Assembly (NCBI GenBank): GCA_028671895.1
Contig: CM053795.1
Coordinates: 11,677,501-11,741,500, forward strand
Direction: 5' to 3'
From: Oenanthe sinensis
Lineage: Eukaryota; Streptophyta; Magnoliopsida; Apiales; Apiaceae
DNA length: 64,000 nt
A program made the translations under genes and the position numbers. Of the stretch, positions 1 to 12,323 are shown one piece after another. A model generated the notes under the pieces. The model searched no databases. It was not told the DNA's origin and saw only the letters and a program-made list of their open reading frames with translations. Position 1 is the first letter of the stretch, and every line of letters begins with the position of its first letter.

Positions 1-908
1 CCTATTTTCTCTCTTTCCCCCAAAACACAAGTATTTGTATATCATATATTTATATAAACATATACAAATTATATATATAATCTCTTTATTACAAAATAAT
101 GGTACACACAAGAATAACACCAAGAAAATCAACTCGGGGAATAGTCATTTCGGTTATATAGCCAAATCGGATAACGAAAGCAAATCTGGCATCAAAAACA
201 ATTCCGGTGAATGAAGAAATTTCGGCGACCCAAAAAATTCCGGCAATCGAGAAAAGTTTGACAAATGTTTGCGTCCAAGTAGATAAGAAAATGATAGTAG
301 TATTATGAAATTCGACTAAAATATTTGAGTTGAATTCTTATGACTCTAAGTATTTGTAACAAAAATATTATTGATAAATATGAAATTATTTATGTTCTCC
401 AATTGATTATATTACATAAATTATATGATATTAATGTTGATAATAACATAAACCTAATGAATATATTAATCAATGCAGCAAAATAATATATATGGGGAAT
501 ATATTACTGCAAATAAAAGTAACAGAAATCTGCTGCTGGGTTTTTAAATATGGCGCATTAAATTCGACTGGAGTCGGTCATATTTATATATTCGACCGGA
601 GTCGGTCACATTTATAAATTCGACCGAATGTGATCATTTTTATTAATTCGACCAAATTTAGGCGCCAAATTTTAAAAAATTCAAAATTTGAAATTTCAAA
701 ATTTTGGTCGAATTTAATCGGTCGAATTTAACCGGTCGAATCTACCCGATCGAATTTAGCTAAATTCGACCGATTTTACTAAAATTGACTCCTCTAAAAG
801 CGACTAGACAGTTTCGGTAGAATTTAGCTAAATTCGACCGAATCTAGTCGAATTTAGCTAAATACGACCGCATTATTCTAGTCGAATTTAGCCACTTTTC
901 TTGTAGTG
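1..908. mobile_element. CACTA (En/Spm) transposon terminus with subterminal repeats
   Basis: Read on the minus strand from 908, the sequence begins CACTACAAGAAAAGTGGC, the terminal inverted repeat typical of plant CACTA elements. From about 545 to 890 the DNA is packed with short motifs in both orientations around TTCGACCG and CGGTCGAATTTA, which fits the subterminal transposase-binding repeats of this class. No transposase reading frame is visible. The element appears to run off the left edge, so its inner boundary and target duplication cannot be set; positions 1-540 are assigned to it only by continuity. Confidence 0.55.
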
Positions 909-1970
909 TATATTTTATAATATAGAGTTTTACACATATTATTCTTTATTTATAATGGGTGTTTGGATTAAAATAAAATATGAATTTTATATTTTATCAA
1001 GTTTGCATATTACTTGAAAAGTTCAAATACACATTATTATATTTATGGTTGTAAAAATTGAAAACTTTTCATGGAAGTTTCAATTTAGAATTAATTGATA
1101 TGTTAATTAGATGTATTTGAGATGTATTTTAATATTTGATATATTGATTTTTTATTATAAACATACCCTTCAAGATAAATGGTAAACATTAATTGAATTT
1201 TAAATACCAAATTGTTGGAATGTTTTATAAGTTAAAATTATTTGAAAATTAATCGGTCAAATTAAATATTTTTACAATATTACATACGAATCATAAAATT
1301 AATTGACTTTACATACTATGAATAATGGAATATTTTTGTTTCAATTTTAATAGTATCATCATATAGCAATTTATAAAATATATATTTTAAAAGAAAATAA
1401 ATATTAATTGATAAATATCAAATAAATATTTGTTTTGTTTTTTTATTCAAACAGATGTAGAAAAGATCAATTTTAAATGAGACGAATCTAATATTTTTAA
1501 ATAAAAAAATTATTACAAATATTATCAAAAGCTATTTGAGAGCAATTTCTAAAATATATACAAAGTCTCATGGTTGATAAATGATATTGATGACCAATTT
1601 TCCCTTTTTTCAACAAGTGTTCAAAGATTGAAAAATAAAAACAAATTTAAATAAAAAAACAGAGTAAATAATTAACATATTTTTATGCCACTGTATATTC
1701 AAAATTTAAAATATCGAATTCCGGTATAAAAAAAATAGATAAAGTGAATTTTTTTTAGTATTGCGCAAAGTTGAGGTAAAATACATATTTGAGAGGGTAG
1801 AATTTACAATTTAGAAAAGGCTTGCGATATTTTTTTTAAAATTGGTATCTTATAATGTAACTTAATCTTTTTAAATATTTAATTTAAATAATGACGAAAT
1901 AAAAGAAATGAAACAAAAAAAAAAGAAAAATATTTGTGAAATATATATAGTCGCGTGTAATTGGGTAAAT
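909..1970. other. AT-rich intergenic DNA, no gene seen
   Basis: This is very AT-rich sequence with homopolymer A and T runs. No open frame of useful length, splice-site chain or RNA gene is recognisable on either strand. Confidence 0.5.
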
Positions 1971-2251
1971 CTTTCTTTATACTAAAACAAAAAACAGATG
2001 TCATCAAAATTTATGTGTTGTCCTCTCATTAAATGGACGACATCAACATTCTTATGTGTCAATTTCTCATCAAATCTCACATCAGCATTTTTATGTGTGA
2101 ATTTCTCATCAAATCTCACTTTTAAAGTAATTATTCTATATAATTTTATCTTTTCCCATTAATTATCTCTCATCCTCCACTAATTTTCTCTCATCTTCAA
2201 TCCTCAATTTCCATGCCTTACTAATTCTCTCTCCTTATTATTTCTCACTAG
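1971..2251. repeat. Dispersed AT/CT-rich repeat, copy 1
   Basis: The stretch beginning TATACTAAAACAAA, followed by GATGTCATCAAAA and then runs of CTAATTCTCTCTC, recurs with high similarity at 5733-6030 and in more degraded form near 6300 and 7370. Just beyond its right edge, CTAG at 2248-2251 is followed by a degenerate GC-rich stem (GTGCCCGAGC...), resembling a worn Helitron 3' end on the minus strand. Helitron affiliation is inference; the repetition itself is visible. Confidence 0.45.
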
Positions 2252-2866
2252 GAATTGTGCCCGAGCTACACATGCGATGAGTAATATCTTTAAAAAAAAT
2301 CTTTATTTCTTTAATCTTTAATAAATTTTAGAAGTAACAAATGGTGTAAAAATATTCCACATCCTTGGAAAATGCTCTTATTTCCAAAACATCTAATACT
2401 ATGTAATAAGGTTGTTTTGATGACCATATGTGGAATGATTATTATGTTGAAAACACTTAACAAAATTCAACGCTATGCAAATGATACAATCGTATGCAAT
2501 AATTAAAGTTTATTTTATAACTAAATTCATATCCAAAACCAAATAGTACATCCCAAAAACCAAAAATCACGCAACTAATAGGAAAATGTCTGAGAATCAA
2601 AAATATTGAATTCAAAATTAAAGTTTCGATAATATTCATATAACAGAATCAATCGGGTCATGCTATATCATAACACATTTAAACATGTTGTGCATTGTAT
2701 TTAGTTTGTAGTTAAGTAATCATGTTATCTTATATTGTATGTGGCTTCCCTGAGGTTTATAGCAGAAGAATGAATTATCTGTTTGACAACACGTTCCACG
2801 AGAAGCACAATGCAGGAACTACAAACTCAGTCTGTGCTTCCAAATATAATTATTGTTACAATTACA

Positions 2867-3290
2867 TTAGTACATTAAAAGCAAAATAAACTTTTTATCA
2901 GCTACTGAAATGTTGCGTGGACACTCTAGATATTTATAACTTTTATCAATCTTTATAACTTCGCATGGGCATTTGTTATAGGCATGGTACCACCAGAGAC
3001 GATATTCATCAACTTTATCAATGATAAATATGCAGAATACGTTCTTCTGTGAAATAAAGTTATTTACCATGGTTCAATAAAGTACAAATATATACATTGC
3101 AGATAAGTAATGCATAAAGAACATGACACAAAAATAATTAAAAACACATTCACAGAATCAGCTGAATTCTCCATTAGTTGCTTTATTGAAACCTTCTCAA
3201 ACAATGGCATAACATATGTTTGAGATGTAACACAATCACTATTAACGCGGGATTTGTAACCCTCTTGCTTAAGCCTTAAATGAATATGTC
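2867..3290 (-). pseudogene. Decayed RPA1-like (replication factor A, C-terminal OB domain) fragment
   Basis: On the minus strand 3070-2867 encodes a peptide with the pattern DEYRLWWYHAYNKC followed about 17 residues later by YLECPRN and then DKKFILL. This resembles the zinc-ribbon OB domain of RPA1-type proteins (WWY-x-x-C-x-x-C ... C-x-x-C), with some cysteines lost. Just upstream, about 3240-3160 encodes FEKVSIKQLMENS, like the linker that precedes this domain, and a plausible CAG acceptor lies between them. RPA1-like genes are often carried by plant Helitrons. No intact frame joins the pieces, so it is called a relic. The family call is pattern recognition only. Confidence 0.45.
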
Positions 3291-5336
3291 GCCAGATTTG
3301 TTATTATTTATGAATAATAATTAAATGGTTAACAGATTATCTATAAAACATCCATTGGTCATACAATATGATGTGTCATATTTCATACTAATATGCATGC
3401 ATCTGTCTCAATTCAGTGACACAATCATCTTCTAAGTTGAAGTACACCTTTGATGATGGCAGGGTACTAATTTGAACATGATCTGATAAACATATTTAAT
3501 CATGTTTAGATGTATAAGTGTAGAAACAAATACATATAAATGTAACTTTTTAAGTACAAAAATTGGTATCGTGTTCATTGTTTGTCACATGGCAAATACG
3601 GTGAACAAAGAATGTACATACTCTTATAGGTGACCAGTTGTACCATTATCAATATAACATGCAAAACTTGTGCATTCTGAAAATAGTTTTTAAAATTAAA
3701 AACAAGCTACAAATTTAAAAACCAAAATCAAATCAAATTTGATACCAAACACTAGTTCAACAACTTCATTACAAATTATCAAATCCAACAAAATAAGTGT
3801 ATCTTCAAAAACAAGTTAACCCATAATTATAACTCAAAATACAACAAGTCAACTAATTATAGTCCAAATACTACGATTCAACAAAATATAGGTCATACTA
3901 TAACTCACTAGTATTTAGCAGTCAACCAGGCCATTAAGTTTAATACTAGGAAAAACAAATTCAAAATATCATAAGTACTTCTCATATTTCTAGGAGTTGG
4001 CAGGAGTAGATCCTTGGTCTCTTCTGTTCGAGTTGGCTGTGTCACTCGGGTACCATTTTCATCAACTTCCCTCGAGTTAAACAGTACGTATATCTCCTGT
4101 ACTTCCGTCCCAATTTTTGTTCCCGTGTTTCTAGGAAAACTTTAGTATCTGATACATTAAGGCCATTATGCAATTTAGTTTCTTTTATATAATATGTAAT
4201 GAGTTGTATAAGAAATAAAGAGCAACAGCAACCTTGTATGTTAAAGAAAATATATGGACTGATCGATTGAAATCTTGTGATTTTGAATCCTCATAGACAA
4301 GAGCTAATATTATTGTCGCATAGTCATGTTCATATATATCCTACACAAGTATAATTAAGTATCATATATTTAATTTAGACAAAAAACTTAACATTGACTT
4401 GTGCAAAAGATATGTTTCATTAGGACCATCATGTAATTTATTTTCATTTATATCATTTGTACATAATTGTCTAAAAAATAAAGAGAAGTCACATTATAAA
4501 TATACTTGAATATGCAGGACTCACAAAATTATGACATAAAGCTTCCATGATGTTTCAAAGACAAGAATTAATGATAACATACTCTTTTATGGTGTAGTGG
4601 TTGGAATTTGGCGGAAAAGGGTTTGCCCCGGGCTTCAGACTCATTGGAAAATGTATAAGATACTGATCAAGATAGTCCAACTTCATATTACTGCACAACA
4701 ATAAGCAAGAACAATAAGGAACTCCAATATTCCTTTTAGGAAAGTGAAATCAGATCTAATGTTAGTAAACTGTAAATAAACAAGTGGTTGTCTGATATTT
4801 TTGATTATATCATCACCTGTTCTCAAATTAAAAATAGTAAGAAACAATGTCACGTCATTGGCTACTAGAATCAGTAAGCATCATTGACAAAGTACATAAA
4901 TTATGGGAGCTCACATGAAAAAGTATCACTTATCAATGAAATGCCTGTAGACCCTCTACGATAAGAGAAGTTTCATAATATTTATTTTATTTTACGTTTA
5001 GGTGTCGTCTATTTATTTTATAGCACACGTTAGAGATATGATTAGCATAAGAATCAATCCATGTAATTAGTTTCGGGATATTGATTGATAATGGTTAGTT
5101 TAATTACTGTAACAAATTTTAAGATTAGTGCGAAAATAATTGTTTGGGATATACTATATATCAAATAGAATATCTTATAAATTTGTGAAATCACAATTTA
5201 CTATACATACTACAATTTTTCATATTTTTTCAGGATTACATATTTTTGAAATGTAATATATTCATTAAATTTTCTTGCAGATAATTTTTAACCTCTTATT
5301 ACCTATTTTTATACCTTCGAATGAAAAATGAAGAAC

Positions 5337-5338
<2 letters not shown>
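3291..5338. other. Intergenic DNA with possible minus-strand coding relics
   Basis: Most of this stretch shows nothing. Two short minus-strand blocks look coding: about 4130-3985 (containing GTEVQEIYVLFNSREVDENG) and about 4325-4235 (containing YEHDYATIILALVYEDSKS). They may be worn exons of the same relic as the RPA1-like fragment downstream or of another transposon gene. I do not recognise either, and no continuous frame links them. About 4675-4570 also gives a stop-free minus-strand frame rich in proline and asparagine. Confidence 0.3.

Positions 5339-5387
<49 letters not shown>
5339..5387. repeat. (TA)n microsatellite
   Basis: About 24 uninterrupted TA units in AT-rich intergenic DNA. 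Confidence 0.95.
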
Positions 5388-5391
<4 letters not shown>

Positions 5392-5448
5392 TAACTCTTA
5401 AAATGATATAAAAATTAGTATCATTACAAATATTTGAAAGTATATTAT

Positions 5449-5650
5449 GGGATTGTTTGGCTTAGTTTATAAGTAATAAGTTACTTTTTTTAAAAAGTAT
5501 TTTCATATATTTTTTTTGAAAATTAATATTTATTTTAGAAATTTAAGACCAAATCTTATTTTCAAATTTGAAAATAAGTTACTTATTTTCAGAAAAAGTA
5601 CATATATACCAACTTTTTCAAGCTACTTATAAACTCCCCCAAACAGGGCC
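5449..5650. mobile_element. MITE with imperfect GGGxxTGTTTGG inverted termini
   Basis: The left end GGGATTGTTTGGCTTAGTTT and the right end, read in reverse (GGCCCTGTTTGGGGGAGTTT), are inverted copies with a few mismatches, about 200 bp apart. The interior is AT-rich and non-coding. These termini fit hAT- or Harbinger-derived MITEs of plants. No clear target duplication was found, so the superfamily is left open. Confidence 0.5.
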
Positions 5651-5732
5651 TATATATTAAAGTTTAAAAATAGTGATCGATTTAAGTGTGAAAGTTAACA
5701 CATAGATAGTTTTTATCCGCAAGTTAACACAT

Positions 5733-6030
5733 AATATACTAAAACAAAGAACAACTGATGTCATCAAAACTTATGTGTCAGTCTCTCATTAAATGAATGA
5801 CATTAGCATTCTTATGTGTCAATTTCTCATCAAATCTCACTTTTAAAATAATTATTCTATATAATTTTATCTTTATTAACTAATTATCTCTCATCCTTCA
5901 CTAATTCTCTCTCATCTTCCATTCTCAATTCTCATGCCTCACTAATTCTCTCTCATCTTCCATTCTCAATTCTCATGCCTCACTAATTCTCTCTCTTTAT
6001 TATTTCTCATTCTTCTATTATTTCTCAATA
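5733..6030. repeat. Dispersed AT/CT-rich repeat, copy 2
   Basis: Matches 1977-2245 over most of its length: the same TATACTAAAACAAA start, GATGTCATCAAAA, TCAAATCTCACTTTTAAA and repeated CTAATTCTCTCTC blocks. Copy 2 has an additional internal duplication of a block of about 50 bp (near 5890-5990) carrying CATCTTCCATTCTCAATTCT twice. Confidence 0.55.
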
Positions 6031-8150
6031 TTATTTGCACATATTAATTAAATTATTTTATTTAATAAACTAATTTTTTATTTATAATATTTATATAATA
6101 TTTTCTAATTTTTATATCACTTGATTTTTTGATCACTTATTTAAATATTTTGACCCCATAATCAAATTAATTATTTTTTTCATAAATTATAATATTAATT
6201 AAAATTAACATACATCACATATATATTTTTAAAATTATATATTTTTTAAATTCAAATAAAATATATTTCCCTAGAAGACACTGTTTCATCTAAACTTAAG
6301 TTTCAATCTATAATTAAATGATGACATCATTAAACTTATATGTCATTTTCATTTAAAATTGATTTATCATATAATGTCATGATATGTCATAATTGTCCAT
6401 AAATCTCATTTTACACCCATTTATTTTACATCTCTTTCTTTTCATTAATTCACTCCCATCCATATATTTAGCTTTTTTTTAATACATTTTCTTACTACTA
6501 CTAATTATCTTCCTTTTTTTTTATCTATCTTTAATATTATATTCATTTATTTTATTAGGCTCTCTCTCTCTTTTCACTAATTCTCTCTAATTCACATATT
6601 TAACTTTTCTTACTTCTACTAATTATCTTTCTTTTTATTTTTTATCTTATTTTAATATTATTTACATAAATATTTATTAAATTATTTAATATTTTCATAG
6701 TTAAATAAATATTTAATATTATTTTAATATCGGTATAATAAATTTTTTTTATAATTTTAGTTCCCGCAATGAAATTATACTAATTAAAAATATTATTTAA
6801 CTAAGTTAAATAAGAGAAAAAAAATGATACTTTTTATATCCTACGAATCTTATCTCAGTTTCACTTTTAAGTCAAATTAATCAATTTTGAACAATAAATA
6901 AAACATATTATATGTAATATATATTTTTATAAATAATATTATAACAAACTTTGATTATTCTATTTTATAAATCAATTTATAGATTTATAAAATTATAAAT
7001 TAATATTTTTAATTATTAGTGAAAGGTAAATAAATTTGATTTTGAGAAGTCAAACTGAAACAAAATTTGTGGGAACCGAAGAGTATTAAATTAGTCTTAT
7101 TTAAATTGTGTATTTAGGTTACTTAATGACAAAAGATAAGAATATTTAGTATGCTACAATTTTATTTTTTGATGTTTATGATAAAAATATAATTGATTAT
7201 GTTTATGTGATTTATGAATTAAATTTTAGTTCAATTAAAATGAAAATTCTACAATTTATAATTGTATTAAAGAAATTATTTAATAAATTATTATGAAATT
7301 TTCAATTATATTATAAACATATACATTTTGAAATCATTAAATTAATTAAGTATCACTCTATAATTAATTAACCGATGACATCATAAAGCTTATGATGTAT
7401 TATCTTCTCTCTAAATCTCCTTTTCCACTCATTTATTTTATAATATTTCTTTTTCACCCTCATATTTAACTTTTTTTATATTCACATTCTTACTTCCACT
7501 GATTATTTTTCCTTTCATTTTTTATTTTTCTTCAATATTATTTACACAAATATTTATTAAATTAATTTATGTTTTCATAGTTAAGCAAATATTTATTATT
7601 ATTATTAAATATTTATATAATACTATTTTTTTATAATTTTATTTTACATAATAAAATAATTCTAATTTAAACTTTTACATTGCTCATTTAAATAAGTGAA
7701 AAATTGATACTACCTGTCTTATAAATTTTAAAACTTTTTCTCTTAACTGAAGGTTAATTATTTGTTTGCATTTACATATTAATTTTGTATATTTTTGAAA
7801 AGAGTGATTCTTTTACTTAATTGTAAAGTGTTTAAAAAAATTTTGAATCTATTTTCTAATTTTGATATTTTTAAATTCTATTTTAAATAAGATTCATAAT
7901 ACAAAATAATAATATATTTAATAATCTCAATTTAAATTTTATAATTATATTTAAAATAACAATACATTCAATAATCTCAAACTATATTTATCTCATTGAA
8001 TTAATTAAAATTTTATCTACACATAACATAATTATAAAATCTAATTTATGCAATCAAATATTTTGGATATATATCAATATTTATAAAATATAACATATAT
8101 TTATAATTAAATTAAATATTATTTTTAAACAACCGTGGATGTAGTCCTGT
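6031..8150. other. AT-rich repetitive intergenic DNA
   Basis: No gene is visible. Degraded relatives of the repeat at 5733-6030 occur near 6300-6480 and 7370-7520, each carrying a GATGACATCAT motif followed by a T/C-rich segment. The remainder is A/T-rich and probably old transposon sequence. Confidence 0.4.
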
Positions 8151-8227
8151 ATTAGTTGTAATTATAACCAAAGTCGAGTGGGAACTAGACCGGGGTGGAG
8201 CAGCTGTAAAGAAAAGAAAAATATACA

Positions 8228-11200
8228 ATGGACGGGCAGAGAAGAGGCGGAAGACCTTATAATTCGGGTTCGGGTCGGGTCCCACCTGGACCTCCCCCTC
8301 CCCCTCTTAAATCCCTCGAACCCATCGATCGCGAAAAGGTTCACCCCCTTCCTGCACTTACGCCTATAATTGTATTTATATATGTATGTATACATGTGTT
8401 TTTATCCTCTATGATTTTCTTTTATTAAGGATATTGGGTTTTCACAGTGTTTATTGAATCTGATTTATATTTATAGGTTACTTTGCTTTTCAAGTTTTTT
8501 GAATTCATGTATTTATCGTAATTGGTAAAATTACATTTTTTAGGTCAGCTAATAGAAAGATTCAATTATTCATACAGAAACACACGATGTTATGGTTTTA
8601 ATAATTGCTTAAGATTGGAAATCCTCGAGAAATTTTAGTAAGTTAATGGAGTGTTATAATGTAAAGTCAGGGTAGTGACCAGAGTGAAGTCATAACGAGT
8701 TAGCCGTATTGTAATTTAGGAGCTGTGGACGCCAAAAAATTTAATGAGGGAATCTTTTTCCTTTATTCTTTAGGCTGTCTTGTGGCTAGAGAACTAGTGA
8801 AACATGTGAGAAATAAGTGTCTGAGTTGCTATTGTAAATTGGAGATGATCATCCAAGGATTAAGATAGAAAATATGGTATGCTTGATCCTATGTTCTTTT
8901 AAGTTCTACATTTGAGCTTTATGAGACAGGGAAAGAAGTTGCATGATTCTGTGGTTAGCATCACCACATGCATAAAAGATACAAAGGATGGTAAAGTACT
9001 TTACACAAGAATAAGATATGCTCTCAGAACACATAGCACTATAATTGTTAGATTTGCAAGATAACTATATGTTTTTAGAGGATATTAAGTTGTAAAAGCT
9101 TGAAAGAAAGACCCCCTTAGCAATGCAAGCTTCATTTTGTCCCACTTAAGAAGTTCTTGAAAAAAGCCTTTTTATTGAATTAAGTATCATATTCACATGT
9201 GTAAAATAACAAGAAGAAAAGGATTTAATATAAGACACCTATTAAGAAGTGTTATAAACTAGCTAGAGCATTGCTATTCTCTTCTAATTTATGTGCTTCA
9301 TCTGATTTTAACAATGCAAACTTTTACTCCATCCTTCAAAAGGTGTTCAAGTACATTTACATGCAAATTAAGGAAGATAATACTTCTTCTTTGACAAGAC
9401 ATTCCTTTAGGGACCACACATTAATGTATATTCAAACAACTTGTTTGAAGATGGATATTTTATTCAGACAACTTGTTTCCCCGGTCGAGTTCGATTTTTG
9501 GTAATAATGATTTTTCTTCTCCTTGTTCATAATATATTTTATGAAAACACTGATTTATGGAAAAAAAATTAACTTCTAACATATTCTTGTCTTTATTGAT
9601 TATTGATTATATTATGTTGATTTGCAGACATGCCCGCTCTTGCTTCGTGTTTTCACCAAGGTAGGTCAATTACTTATAAAGTGTGTGTATCTATGTGTCT
9701 GTTTTGCCTTACCTTAAAATTAAAATGTACTCCCTCCGTCCCACCTATTTGTTTTCATTTGGGTTGGGTACGGAGATTAAGAAAATTGTATAAAGTAGTA
9801 TGAAAGAGAAGGAAAAGTGGATGAAAGAGAGGGAAAAATGAGTAAAGTGGTGGGGTCAATTGATATTAATTGATAGATTTGAAAAGATGGAGGAAAGTAG
9901 TGGGTGAGAGTAAATTTTATAATATAAAAGTTTACTATTTTTAGAAAGTTTTGAAATGTAAAGAATGGGATGGGACATCCAAAAAAGGAAAGTGTAAAGA
10001 ATTAGATGGGACAGAGGGAGTATTACTTTATAAGTAAAAGGGGTATGTTTGCGTGAAAATTAAAAGTAACATAAATTGACTTATAAGTTGATTTGAAAAG
10101 TAGAAATTAAGTACTTATTTTAAATTTGCAAATTGACTTGACGAAAATTGATCCTACTCTCTTTGAAAGTAACTTCTAACTAATTTTTACTATTGTGTTA
10201 TTTTTACATTTTATAAGGTTTTTTTTGGCTAAATAAATTTTTTATGAACATTGTAAACAAAGTACAACATCAACTAGGGAGTTCCCCGGGGAAATATATT
10301 TTATAAGTTATGTAATATTAATAAATATAAGAAGAGAATTAATTTTACTTAAAAGTTTTATAAAGTAGCTTAAATTAACGAGAAACTTTTTTAAGGTAAG
10401 CCAAGCAGGCCCACGTGGTGAGTATTTTTGCTTGCAAAGTTTGGAATATAAATCCCAAGGACTTCACTTGTAACTCTGACTTGTATGCTCAACTATTTTG
10501 AGTAAAAAAATATTAAATATGCTTTCGTGAATAAGTTTATCATCAAGTTCTCTAAAAGTTTGGTATTTTTCCTGAAAATAAAGTCTAGTTTCTAGGGGTG
10601 TAGCATCAAGTTTGAGATAACATAGAGGTAGGGTTTCAGAAAAGAATAATTAGAAAACCATATGCTGACTAGATGAAAGCTGTTTCTTTCAGTGGACAGT
10701 AACTAAAAGAATCATCCCAAACATCAATGTGATTTTTGCAGGTTGGCGCTCATCATTCTAATGAAGAGTTTTCAGTGAGAGGGAAGGAGCCTAAAGATGA
10801 GGTTCAAATTTATACATGGAAGGATGCTACACTCCGCGAACTAACTGATCTAGTACACATCTTCTCTATTTGTATATGCAAAAAATATAGTGATTTTGTT
10901 CTTAAAAGAATACTCCTAGTAATTAATGTATTATCCTTAAGCTACATTAGAGCAAGTTAAAAGTGAGATGAACTCCTGTTACAATCATTGAAGAGCAATG
11001 TAAGCTATCATGTAATGTAGCCTAGTCACTGGCCTTGTACAAGGTGAATTTAGCTAGTTAGTGTGTGGGTGTTGTAATAGTACTTGCTAATAGCCTGTAG
11101 CTGTGGTTAATTGAGGACCGTGAAGCCCAAACCCTAAGTTCGTGCTACTCATCTTTTATGTGAGCCTAATAAGAACTGTATTTGGTCTGCTTCCCTCGTA

Positions 11201-12287
11201 ATATAGTACAAATGATGAACAAAACACAGTTTATGACACGTGATTCCCATATTATTATAATCCCATGTGTAAGTCTGCTTGGGTGCTATCTGTAGTTAAG
11301 AATGGTTTATTTATTTGCCAGAAACTCTACTTTGGACCTTTGGGGCTTATGGTATTGTTGTGACTCATTCCAGGTTAAAGAGGTTGCTCCAGAGGCCAGA
11401 AGAAGAGATGCAACACTGTCCTTTGCTTTTGTTTATCCTAGTAAAACTGGGCGGCTTGTTGTTAGAGAGGTAAGTTCTACATTATACGGGGTAATGTTTT
11501 TTCTTAATGCGAGATGATTATGCAGACACTCAACATTAGCTTGTGAATTTGTTTTTTGTCGAAGGTAAAATTATTAGATAGTACTCTAGTGATTACTTAC
11601 ACTTGGTTTAGTGGTTACAGACCTCGTTCCTTTAATTTTGTGTAAAAAAAATTCGGTCCCCAAGTTCCTGAACTCATAGATTCCGGCACATACCATTTTT
11701 ACCCCAAAATACTGAAACAGCTGAGAATATGTAGGACAAGAATTTAAGAACATAAAATTATGAAATAAAAATAGGAACACATAGCTTAGGTGGATTAACC
11801 ATATAAAAACCACTGGCCCAATAGTTTCTCTACCGCATAAGAGGTTGTAATTTTTGTAGAGCGCCACCCATAACTATAGGAAATTCCTTATGATGGATCA
11901 GTAAATTCTATAAGCTAATGGAATATGTGGGGATTGCTTTTATTTCTATATAGGCCTCAAAATTATACATAAGAATATAAGATTAAGACCCTTAAAACAG
12001 TTAAATACTTTGGCTAATGGGTAACTTTACTGCAAGACTGGACAGCTAGCAATGTTTACATTTGTATAGCTCAAAATTTTTTAACCTTGAATTTATTTAA
12101 AGGTCGGAAGAACATCTTCTATTCCAAATCCAAGAAGACCGGATGATAGTAAATTGGCGTTGAGGGACGTCGACTTCGAGGTAAGTTAGTGTCTCCCTAT
12201 AACATATAATCTGCAATCCATGAATTTGTTTCCAATGAGCATTGCGAATTGCAGATTGGAGATTACCTGGATGTGGCGATTCTGTAG
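8228..12287 (+). CDS. SAP18: SAP18, Sin3-associated / ASAP complex subunit
   Basis: Six exons join in frame: 8228-8338, 9628-9660, 10742-10852, 11374-11469, 12103-12180 and 12255-12287, with canonical GT-AG introns and total length 153 residues, close to the roughly 150 of plant SAP18. Residues 1-37 are a Gly/Pro-rich plant leader ending in EPIDREK. The ubiquitin-like SAP18 fold follows, with TCPLLLRVFTK, GAHHSNEEFSVRGKEP, EVQIYTWKDATLRELT, PEARRRDATLSFAFVYP and the C-terminus IGDYLDVAIL. SAP18 bridges Sin3-histone deacetylase repressors and, with SR45 and acinus, forms the ASAP complex on spliced mRNA in the nucleus. The 33-bp second exon is easily missed. Exons start in phase 0 throughout. 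A run of 14 C lies 22 bases after the stop. Intron 2 contains a Stowaway MITE. Confidence 0.95.
9730..10020. mobile_element. Stowaway (Tc1/mariner) MITE in SAP18 intron 2
   Basis: The 291-bp segment begins CTCCCTCCGTCCCA and ends TGGGACAGAGGGAG, the classic Stowaway inverted termini with one mismatch, flanked by TA at 9728-9729 and 10021-10022. It is non-coding and lies between SAP18 exons 2 and 3. Confidence 0.9.
10041..10412. mobile_element. Possible second MITE next to the Stowaway
   Basis: GGGTATGTTTGCGTGA at the left and, in reverse, GGGCCTGCTTGGCTTACC at the right form loose inverted termini of the TGTTTGG type also seen at 5449 and 15811. The inside is AT-rich with repeated AAGTTGACTTAT-like words. 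No target duplication is clear. Confidence 0.35.
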
Positions 12288-12323
12288 AGTGGATCTTCTT
12301 GTGCTCGATCCCCCCCCCCCCCC

